DNA of 64,000 bases from Glaciimonas immobilis (GTDB taxonomy: Bacteria > Pseudomonadota > Gammaproteobacteria > Burkholderiales > Burkholderiaceae_D). Location of the stretch: the NCBI RefSeq assembly GCF_011947285.1, contig NZ_JAAOZT010000007.1, positions 372,001-436,000 on the forward strand, written 5' to 3'. Position 1 is the first letter of the stretch. Each line of letters starts with the position of its first letter. Of the stretch, positions 44,201 to 53,748 are shown piece by piece. The translations under genes were made by a program, and so were the position numbers. Below the pieces are notes generated by a model. It was given only the letters and a program-made list of their open reading frames with translations. It did no database searches and was not told where the DNA came from.

Positions 44201-47200
44201 ATCCTTCATCTGTAGCAGGACAATCGGTAAATCGCCGGAGATAGCATAACTCCACAGGCCGGATTGACCGCGCGTGTTCTTCATCAATATGCTGGCGTCC
44301 GCACGCAACGCGTTATTGGCATAAATGATGGAGTTTGCCAATCGCCCGTATAACTGGGCGTCGGTTTCGGTAGCATTTATCTGGCGCAGGATGACCTGAC
44401 TATGGGTCCATGACAAATCGAACACGCGGTCCGCCAGATGACGATCTTGATATTTATTTATCAGCGTCAGGCCGCCATCGCGCGTCTCACTCACGCCGGT
44501 GACGATATCGATGGTGACCGTCTGCTCCGGGGCTAGCGTAATGCGGTAGCGGATTGCTACGACCGGATCCAGCACCGAGCCCTGGCTGCCTGATAGCGCA
44601 TGGTGACTCAGCATCGCTTGCGGTGCAGCGACGGTACGACCACGTCCGATAAATTGCATGCGATCTGTTTCATAGGACACGACATCGATTTTGGCGCCGT
44701 GTGCCGCCATTAAATGAAACATCCACGGCAGTTTTTCATCGATTGAACGTGGTCTGCGGGTGCATAGAATCGCCCGCTGGTCCTCTAATATTTCCGTCTG
44801 AACGAACAGATTGCTAAACGCTGGATGGGCGCTGTCGGCCGCTGCCGGTGCCAGTACGACTTCCGAATAGCTGGTGATATCGATGGATCGGCGACTACGT
44901 GAGCGATTGGTAATGCGACTGCGGCGCAACTCTATATCGTCCTCCGGCGACACGACGATTTCGGTATGCATCTCGATATCGTAGCCGTCGCCCACATCGC
45001 GGCGTCGGAACTCAGCGCGACCCTCGGAAAAGATGACCTCGTAACCTTGCGCCAGTTTGTGGGTAGGCTGAAATGTGCTGGACCAGTAGACGCCAGTGCT
45101 CAGATCGCGGATATAACAGAATGCCCCCCAGTTGTCGCAAGTCGTGTCCTCGTGCCAGCGTGAAACCGCCAGATCGCGCCAGCGGCTGGACCCGCCACCG
45201 GCATTGCTGACCATCACATGATAGCGACCATTGGAGAGCAACTGCACCTCAGGAATGGCGGTGTGAGCACTGCTTAGTATGCGAACCGGCATTTCTTGCG
45301 TGATGGCCGCGACAGTGCGTATCTCCGCCAGTTCAGTGCTATTGGAGTAGAACGCGCTGGCCTTTGGCACGCGCTCGTGCAGCAATAGCATAGTGGCCTG
45401 AAATAGCGGGTCCGAAGCAAAACGTCGTTGCATCGGTTTATCGAGCAAGAGGTAAGTCAGCGCCAGCAAGCTCATGCCCTGATGATGCGCCATAAAGGAC
45501 CGAATCAGCGCGTGCGACTGACCGCGCGGAAGTCGGGCGCGCGTGTAATCGATGGCTTCATACATGCCGTATTTGCCCTGAAAACCATCGGCATGCAGGC
45601 GCTGCAAGTTAACGCATGCTTGTTCCGGCGCGACCATCAATGCTAATACCGATGCATAAGGTGCGATCACCTGATCGTCTGCCAGGCCGCGCTTGAGTCC
45701 CAGGCCGGGCACGCCGAAGGCACGGTATTGATAATTCAGGCTAGCGTCGAAAGCGTTATAGCCAGACTCTGAGATTCCCCAAGGCATGCCCGTTTGGGTC
45801 CCATAGTCGATCTGGCGTTTGACCGCGGAACGATAAGTTTGATCGAGCAGCGTCTTGTGAAAGGTGGGCATCACGAGCAGCGGCATCAGATATTCGAACA
45901 TCGAACCGCTCCACGATAGCAGAATCGGCGCGCCGCCAGCGGTGGTGAGCTGGCGTCCGAGTGAGAACCAGTTTTCTTGGGGAAGCTGGCCTTGAGCGAT
46001 GGCAACAAAACTGCATAGACGCGCTTCCGAGGCCAGCAAATCGTAGTAGCTTGCGTCGCGTCGGCGCTCGCTTACGTTATAACCAATCGCCAACAAATGG
46101 CTGGCGCGGTCGTATAAAAATCCGTATTCCATCTGCGCTATTTCGCCTAATTCAAGCGTCAGTCGCGCAATAGTTTTGATGTAGGTGGTGGCGCGCTGCG
46201 CCGCCATTTCTACACAGGCGTGGATCTCAGCCAGATGATCGCTTTGGTCGGCGCTGCCAAGCAGTGAACTAACGGGGGACGCGGACAGGATTGTAGTAGC
46301 CTGATTTTCATTCGCGTCATTATTTACATCCCCAAAATGAGAGTTATTCCGATTGGCGTAATCCATAGCGCTAACCGAATTTGCCACAGTAGCTGCCACA
46401 GGATCGGCAACCCTCAGGGTACTTTCAGCGAACGCCCTTTGTTCGGTTTGCTGCATCCTTGCGCTCAAGGCCAGCAAATCGCGCATGGTCGGAATGTGAT
46501 TCAGATGCGGCAACTCGGTCATCCAGTGCGCATGCTGCGGCAGCATCATCCAGGGTGCCAGCCATGCCAGCGTCGCGCTTGCTTCGCGGCAATGATGTAC
46601 CAGCGCGCGCGTCCACCATGCGATCTCCGAAGTCGGGCTGATTTGCACAGCGCTTTCAATTTCCAGTGCGCCATAAGTTAGTCGATCGATGACCGTTTGC
46701 AACGCCATCAGACTGATCGGCGGCGAGGCGCAGGCTGCCGCCAGCTCCACATGAAAGGCGATACATTCATTGGCCGCTTTAGCCGGTAACGTTTCAGCAG
46801 CGTTGATGGCTTCTTGTAAAATTGAAAGCGTATCCTGTAGTCCGACTAGCCATTGTTTGCCAATGATCGGCTGATCGCTCAAGTCGTTGAGTCCGGCCTT
46901 CAATGTCAGCAAATGACCAGCCAGATTGCCGCTGTCAACCGTCGATACGTACATCGGCTGTAGCGGTTTTAGATATTGCGTATCGTACCAGTTATAAAAA
47001 TGACCCCGATGACGCTCCAGCGTGAGTAACGTGCGGATGGTATTATCCGTGCGCTCCAGCAATTGTGCCAACAATATGTAGCCGAAATCATGCGCGGCAA
47101 GATTGGCTAGTAGCGCCATCCCGATATTGGTGGGCGAGGTCCGGTGTGCAATGACCGCGACGGGTTGCTCCTGCACGTTATCGGGCGGCAGCCAGTTATC

Positions 47201-50200
47201 CTCCGGACCGACATAGGTTTCAAAAAAAGCCCACGTTCTGCGCGTCAGGTTGCGTAGAAAACGGTGCTGTTCGTCCGTCAGTTGCGATGGCGGCGGGACC
47301 TGCGGACAACTGATGCGCCATGCGATGCCCGGCGCAATGATCCACAAAACGAGTAACGGTGCGGCGATAATCAGCGCCTGCGGTGCTGCCACAAGAATAA
47401 CGGCCACGATGGCAAGCGCCAGCATCGGTTCCATCCACATGGCGTGGTAGCTGCCGAGCAGATCGTTGGCACCATGACGACTGATCTCGCTGGACGGATT
47501 CCACTCCAGCATGCGGCGGCGGGATATCAGCATGCGCCAGCAGGTGCGCACAATCGCGTCCGTACTGAAACTTGCTTCATACGGCAGAAAGGCGAGCACC
47601 AGTAATGCCTGGATCAAGTAATTTCCGCTGCTGTCCAGGACCGCTCTTAAATGTTGCCTTAGCAGGACATCGCTGGGCTTGCGCAACAGATCAATCAGCG
47701 ACCCGATCATGTAGGGCAGAATGATGATCCCCAGGACCGTCATGGTCCAGAAAAACGGTGCGTTGAATAGCGTCCAGCCAAAAATCATTAGTAAGAATAA
47801 TGCGCCGGGGACCATGCTGCGTCGCAGGTTGTCGAATATCTTCCAGTGCGACAAGGCCGATAAATAATTGTGCTGTCGGGGCTGGCTACTGTCGCCACCG
47901 GTTACGCGGGGGCGCAGCCATCCGGCGATTTGCCAATCGCCGCGAATCCAGCGATGGCGACGGCTAATGTCGGTACCAAAACGATTTGGATATTCTTCAT
48001 ACAGCTGAATGTCAGACAGCAAACCAGACCGTGCATAGCAGCCTTCGAGCAGGTCGTGACTCAGAATTTGGTTCTCTGGCAGGCGGTCAGCCAAGGCATG
48101 TTCAAAGGCATCGACATCGTAAATGCCTTTGCCTATGAACGATCCTTCTTTGAATAAATCCTGATACACATCGGAGACAGCGCGGGTATAAGGGTCAATT
48201 CCGGATTCGCCACCGTATAATCGTGCGAAAAAGGACGTGTCCGCACGCGGCAAACTGTTGGCGACGCGGGGCTGCAAAATGGCGTATCCGGCCGTTACAC
48301 GCTGTAGCGCCGGATCATAAAACGGTCTGTTAAGCGGATGCGCCATGGCCCCGGAAAGTTGCCATGCGACATCGCGTGGCAATAGCGTATCCGTGTCCAG
48401 CGTGATGACATATTTGATATTGGACAGCACTTCGGGCTTGCCCACAATTTTCATGAAGGCATTATCAAAATGGGCGCTTGCAGTCCCACTGCGCAACCAG
48501 GCGTTTAATTGCGCCAGTTTGCCGCGCTTGCGTTCATACCCCATCCAGATATTTTCTTGCGGATTCCACCTCCTCGGGCGATGAAACAGGAAAAAAGTGT
48601 TGCGGTGTTCAGGGTTATATTTATCATTTAGTTCGTCAATGCGCTGCGCCACCATCTGGAGCAGCAATGTATCCTCAGGCAGGGCTTCACTGGAGGCGTC
48701 GCGAAAATCGGTGAGCAGGCAAAAGTGTAGATGCGGATCACGATTAGCTAAAAATCGTACTTCCAGCGCCTCACATAAATCGTCGATTCTCTCCGGGTGT
48801 ATCAACATGCTGGGCACGACCACCAACGTTCTGGATTCTGCCGGAATACCTTCTGAGTAATCCATTCGGGGAAGGCGTTGCGGCTTCGATAGCATCGTCG
48901 CGAGCCAGTTGACCAGCGCCAGCGCCAGGTGGCTGGTGGCGATCAGCGCCAGAACGGTGATAATAGGCAGTTGCCATTTTTGGGTGTGCTGCGGATAAGC
49001 GTAGATGTAGACGTGATACAGCAGGCCCGCAGTCAGTAACGAAGTCAGGACGGCAATCCCGCCCAGATACAGTCGTAGCGGTATAGCACTGGCAGATTTT
49101 ATAAAACGCTCCAGCCCGACGCGCCGCACTGCCGCAATTTTTTCTATTTGGCGTACACCGACATCGACCAGGTAATACCCAATATGCGCTTTACGCGGAT
49201 CAAGTGTCGCATCACCGGCCCCGAATCCGTGGCTATCCTGCGCTGCCCCGGATAGTTGCGTTGCCGCCTCATGCGCAAACAGGATCGTTTGCTGCGCGAT
49301 TTCCAACTCGGTAAAGTGTGAGTGTTTAGCGAGATGCTCGACACTATGCCGATACTGATCGCGCGTCGCGAAGTCCATTTTTCCATAGACTTCCGCAGGA
49401 TCGTTTTGCAGCGTCAGCTCAACGATACTCATGGTTTCAAAAAATTCCCGCCAGTTCATCGTCGCCAGAAAACGCAGGCTGCCGATACTGTTGCTAATTG
49501 AAACCTGATCCGCCGCCTGTTGCTGTATTTCAGTCAATACCAGTTGCTCGACGGTCTCGCCTGATTGTAATAATCGCTGTTCGATCCATGTCAACGGTAG
49601 CGCCAGCGCCGGTCCTTGCCCCTGCAGACGGCGCGCCAGTTCTGCCACGAACGCTCCCACCATCGGCGGGTCGGAGCGCGCCATGTCGGCAATAATCAGA
49701 ATCAGGCTGCTGGGATCGGTTTCCAGTATTTCCGTCATCTGGTCAGCCCAAGAGTCAGCCAGATTACGGTGTTGGCTACCGATTGCCAGCCTTGCAGCTA
49801 CGCGGCGCAAATTATCGATCAGCGCTAAGCGCAGCATGATAGGAATAGCCCACAACTCGCCCATTTTAAGCGGCATAACCTTTTGATATGCGGCAACAAA
49901 ACGACTGAGATTTTCTGGATCGACGCGCGCATCGCCGTGCGAAATTGTTTCCAGCGCGATATCGTAGACTCGCGGAAACCCCGCAGAGGGTCCGTCAAGT
50001 AGTCTCGGCAACTCCATGCTGTAATTTTTTGGAAGATGACGTTTGGCCGTGCGTATTTGCTCTTCGATGAGATAAAAATTATCCAGCAACCACTCTGCGG
50101 CAGGGGTGATCTGACGGTTGACCTTTACCGACTCAATGAGCAGAGTGGACGCATGCATCAGCACTCGCTCGTTGTCGGCCAAACGCGGCAACAGCTGGTC

Positions 50201-50404
50201 TGGGCTCGGTTCAGGATTGATTTTATGATCAGTGGCGAGCAGTTTGCCGTGCTGCTCCATCTGTAATCCGCTAAAAAGCTCTGCCCGCAGTGGACGTTCA
50301 TCGGCGGCGGTCTTTGAGAGCGTGGTGTTGGCGCTGAAACGGTCGGTAAAGTGGCGGATCGTATGATCCAGTTCACCTAGCAAGTTGTTGAGATATGCTT
50401 TCAA
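41288..50404 (-). CDS. ndvB: Cyclic beta-1,2-glucan synthase-like protein (GT84-GH94)
   Basis: At 3038 residues this is the giant of the window and matches NdvB/ChvB-type synthases. Order: soluble N-terminus (1-430), a pair of membrane helices (about 435-500), a GT84 glycosyltransferase domain with [10 protein letters not shown] (near 665) and the QxxRW-like [11 protein letters not shown] (near 813), further helices (about 850-1010), a glycoamylase-like domain (about 1030-1550), and a long C-terminal GH94-type phosphorylase region with [37 protein letters not shown] and the catalytic Asp in [17 protein letters not shown] (near 2715). It makes osmoregulated periplasmic beta-1,2-glucans, chain-length control lying in the phosphorylase domain. 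Slightly longer than ChvB. It is monocistronic. Confidence 0.93.
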   Translation of the reverse strand: [3038 protein letters not shown]

Positions 50405-51065
50405 TTCAGGTGCACCTTTCTGTCTATTTGAGGCGCGACAGCGGGGAGATGCTCCGACTGTTGCATAGAGAGCACGGCGGTAATATTTAATTACAGGGCC
50501 GCTTTAGGATTTGATTATCATAGAGGAGGCGACAGAAGAGCAGTGGCCATCGCGACTGTTTATGATCCCGGTTTGCTTGAGCAGAAACGTTTTAACGAGA
50601 GATGTGATGCTGTTCCGAAAAAAATGGAGCAGCTAAAATTCTATTAAAAATTGGCGAACGATGCCAGAAAAAAACCAAATAAATCAGTTATTGCATGAGA
50701 ACGCCAAAAATAAAATTTATATAATGATAATATTTCTACTTATCCTACAGGTATTGAACCGTAATGCAAGTTGCATATTTATCAATTTTTATTGACAGGT
50801 TAATTGAGACGAGATAATTAACGATACTGACTTGCGATTCTAAATGCGCGCTGAAAACTAAATCTACGTTCGATGGGATGAGGAAAATTAGTGACTTCAG
50901 GAACTCTCTTGCAATGTATTGGCGACAAGAAAGTTATGCTTTACGTGACACGGCGATTAGGAGGTGGACAAATGACGGGCGCAAAAAAATAGGTGAGCAA
51001 CCTAAATCGTTGCCCACCTATCCTTAATGCAAGTCCTTCAGCTAACGTGCAACGTTAACCGATTA
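50405..51065. other. Non-coding region between the glucan synthase and pepA
   Basis: This 661-bp region holds the promoter of the giant synthase (transcribed to the left) and the pepA terminator (50983-51021). The middle (50620-50850) is strongly AT-rich, in contrast to the neighbouring genes. A 49-codon frame (50878-51027) runs through the terminator and is not supported. A good AGGAGGTG site at about 50959-50966 leads only into a 6-residue reading frame. Confidence 0.45.
50983..51021 (-). terminator. Rho-independent terminator of pepA
   Basis: Read on the minus strand, ATAGGTGGGCAAC pairs with GTTGCTCACCTAT around GATTTAG, with one mismatch, then TTTTTTT follows. It lies 45 bp after the pepA stop. 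The stem is unusually long for an intrinsic terminator. Confidence 0.9.
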
Positions 51066-52577
51066 TTACTTTGCCAGCGCTGCACGATGGATCAAAAAGC
51101 TTGTGAGCAACGGCACTGGTCGACCAGTTGCCCCCTTCGCGGCGCCACTTTTCCAGGCAGTGCCAGCGATATCCAGATGGGCCCATGTGTATTTCTTTGT
51201 GTATCGCTCCAGAAAGCACGCGGCGGTAATACTGCCACCAGCAGAGCCGCCGATATTTGCCATGTCGGCAAAGTTCGACTTCAATTGCTCGTTGTAGCTT
51301 TCTTCAATCGGCATGCGCCAAGCGGTGTCGCCGGTGGCTTTACCGGCGCTGAGCAATTCATTGGCCAAGGTGTCGTGCGCCTCGTCATGACGGGTAAACA
51401 GGCCCGAATTATGATGACCAAGAGCAGTAATGCAGGCGCCCGTGAGGGTGGCAATATCGACTACGGCAGACGGTTTAAAGCGTTCAACATACGTTAACGC
51501 ATCGCATAAGACCAAACGGCCTTCGGCGTCGGTATTGAGTACTTCAATGGTCTGGCCTGACATGGAGGTCACGACGTCGCCCGGCTTGGTGGCGCTGCCG
51601 GATGGCATATTTTCAGTCGCAGCAATGACGCCGATGACGTTTAACTTCAGCTTCATTTCGGCGATCGCGCGCAAAGTACCTAATACGGTAGCTGCGCCAC
51701 ACATGTCATATTTCATTTCATCCATGCTCAGACCGGGTTTGATCGAGATGCCGCCGGAGTCAAACGTAACACCTTTACCAACCAGCACGACCGGAGCATC
51801 CTTGGCTTTGCCGCCCATATGTTTTAGCACGATGAATTTGGGAGGCTGATCGCTGCCGCGGGCAACTGATAAAAAGCTGCCCATTTTGAGCGCTTCCAGT
51901 TGTTTCCGATCCAGCACCTCAACGTCGAGTTTGAACTCTTTTGCCAACTTCTTGGCGGCGGTAGCCAGGTAAGTCGGTGTGCAAAAATTGCCGGGCAAAT
52001 TACCCAGATCCTTAGTCAGGTCGGTGCCATTGGCGAGGGCGATAGCTTGTGCCAGCGCTTCTTTCGCGTCAGCAGTTTGTAATGCGGTAGCCAGAAAGGC
52101 GAACTTCTTGACGCCGGTTGGTGCAGCGTCTTTTTTGCTTTTCAGGCCATCGCAACGATACTCGCCATCGCGCAAAACTTGCACGGTGGCGCGGATACCC
52201 CAGGCTTGATTGCGTTCTTTGATGCTGGCCAAAGGTAGCGCGATAACAGCGTCGTTAGCACCCAGTGTGGTCGCCACGCGTGCAACGCACAGGGCAGCCA
52301 ATGAAATAATTTTATCTGAAACGTCGCCTTCCGGACCCAGGCCGATTAGTAATATACGCTCGGCGATGGCGCCAGCGATTTTGCGCAACAGGAGTGTAGA
52401 GCCCGGTTTACCCGAAATGTCACCCGACTTTAGTGCTGCCGTGATTTCTCCACTTTTGTCAAGTGCTTCTGCTTCTGGCGTGAGTTTTTTGTTTTCGAAG
52501 ACCCCCACTACGATGCAGCCGGATTTGAGCGTGGCAATTGAGGTTTTTGCGTCGTGTGTTTTTATGCTAAAGTCCAT
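51066..52577 (-). CDS. pepA: Leucyl (cytosol) aminopeptidase PepA
   Basis: The 503-residue M17 enzyme is Pep[35 protein letters not shown] and the signature [14 protein letters not shown] supply the two-metal active site; [15 protein letters not shown] and [13 protein letters not shown] are also typical. It removes N-terminal amino acids from peptides in the cytoplasm; in E. coli it also binds DNA in Xer recombination. The N-terminus MDFSIKTHD matches the family. It is divergent from lptF with only 37 bp between start codons, a usual neighbour in betaproteobacteria. Confidence 0.97.
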   Translation of the reverse strand: MDFSIKTHDAKTSIATLKSGCIVVGVFENKKLTPEAEALDKSGEITAALKSGDISGKPGSTLLLRKIAGAIAERILLIGLGPEGDVSDKIISLAALCVARVATTLGANDAVIALPLASIKERNQAWGIRATVQVLRDGEYRCDGLKSKKDAAPTGVKKFAFLATALQTADAKEALAQAIALANGTDLTKDLGNLPGNFCTPTYLATAAKKLAKEFKLDVEVLDRKQLEALKMGSFLSVARGSDQPPKFIVLKHMGGKAKDAPVVLVGKGVTFDSGGISIKPGLSMDEMKYDMCGAATVLGTLRAIAEMKLKLNVIGVIAATENMPSGSATKPGDVVTSMSGQTIEVLNTDAEGRLVLCDALTYVERFKPSAVVDIATLTGACITALGHHNSGLFTRHDEAHDTLANELLSAGKATGDTAWRMPIEESYNEQLKSNFADMANIGGSAGGSITAACFLERYTKKYTWAHLDIAGTAWKSGAAKGATGRPVPLLTSFLIHRAALAK

Positions 52578-52614
52578 CAGTTACTCCTTATCGATCCTCA
52601 ATTATAGTCCCCCC

Positions 52615-53748
52615 ATGATTTTTCAGCGCGCTCTTCGACGCGAATTGTTGAGTACGGCAGGCGCCGTGTTCACCACGCTCTTCACAATAACCATCACCGT
52701 CATGTTGATCAAGATTCTTGGACAAGCGGCTGGTGGCCAGATCGCATCCGCAGATGTCATCGCTCTCATCGGTTTTCAGGCACTGAATTATTTGCCGGTT
52801 ATTCTGATCCTGACGGGCTACATTTCCGTGCTGCTGGTGGTCACGCGCAGTTATCAGGATTCCGAAATGGTCGTCTGGTTTGCGTCTGGCCTGAGCCTGA
52901 CGCAATGGATTAAGCCAGTACTGCTGTTCGGCCTGCCGATAGTCATATTGACGACCCTTCTCAGTTTTGTCGCCACGCCATGGGCCAACACGCAAAGCGC
53001 CCAGTATCGCGAGCGCTTTGAAAAGCGCGAAGACCTGTCTAAAGTCTCCCCCGGTAAATTTCAGGAATCGGCTGCGGGCAATCGTATTTTTTTCGTCGAG
53101 GGCTTGGAAGGCAACAGTAATAAGGTCAAAAACGTCTTTATTAACACGCAGACCGAGGGCAAGAACAGTATCGTGATCGCGAAAGAGGGAACGATTGAGC
53201 TAGATAAGAAAGGCGATAAATTCCTGATTTTGTCGCAGGGACGCCGTTACGACAATACCAGACAGCAAAGCGACTTCCGGATTATGGAGTTTGAGCGTTA
53301 CGGCACGCTGGTCGCTAGCGAATCGCAAGCGCTCAGCGGCGACAGGTCCGCGCGGGCGCTGCCTACCAGTGAATTATTAAAAACACCGAATAATTTTAAT
53401 ATGGGCGAATTATTGTGGCGGATGTCGTTACCGGTAATGGCCCTGTTTTTGATGTTGCTTGCCATACCGCTGAGCTTTGTGAATCCACGCGTAGGCCGTT
53501 CCGCTAGCCTGATCATTGCACTGCTATTATTTGTAACCTATAGCAATATGGTAAGTTTTTTCCAGGCGACCGTGGTTCAAAGCCGATCAACCTTCCTCAT
53601 GGCCTGGTGGCCCGTACATTTGGTGGTGCTCGGATTGATTGTGTTCTTGTTCTCATGGCGGTTAAAAGTAAATAGCCGCTACCATCCTCTGGTCGTCTGG
53701 TCTGCCATCAAGCATGCCCGCCTACTTAAAAAATCGGCGGCAACATGA
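52615..53748 (+). CDS. lptF: LPS export permease LptF
   Basis: The 377-residue protein is LptF, one of two inner-membrane permeases of the LptB2FGC transporter that extracts lipopolysaccharide from the inner membrane. N-terminal helices (FQRALRRELLSTAGAVFTTL, then two more) are followed by the periplasmic jellyroll (GKFQESAAGNRIFFVEGLEG) and C-terminal helices (WRMSLPVMALFLMLLAIPLSFVNPRVGRS). The frame is open from 52210 but that extension overlaps pepA on the opposite strand and is not real; the ATG at 52615 gives the typical start. Overlaps lptG by 4 bp (ATGA). Confidence 0.95.
   Translation: MIFQRALRRELLSTAGAVFTTLFTITITVMLIKILGQAAGGQIASADVIALIGFQALNYLPVILILTGYISVLLVVTRSYQDSEMVVWFASGLSLTQWIKPVLLFGLPIVILTTLLSFVATPWANTQSAQYRERFEKREDLSKVSPGKFQESAAGNRIFFVEGLEGNSNKVKNVFINTQTEGKNSIVIAKEGTIELDKKGDKFLILSQGRRYDNTRQQSDFRIMEFERYGTLVASESQALSGDRSARALPTSELLKTPNNFNMGELLWRMSLPVMALFLMLLAIPLSFVNPRVGRSASLIIALLLFVTYSNMVSFFQATVVQSRSTFLMAWWPVHLVVLGLIVFLFSWRLKVNSRYHPLVVWSAIKHARLLKKSAAT

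Noticed and set aside
50955-50990. Strong AGGAGGTG site leading to a six-residue frame
   Set aside because: The frame ends after six codons at the terminator; a leader peptide without a downstream gene has no support.
50878-51027. 49-codon plus-strand frame in the gap after the glucan synthase
   Set aside because: Its last third lies in the pepA terminator stem, and the RBS is poor; composition does not look coding.
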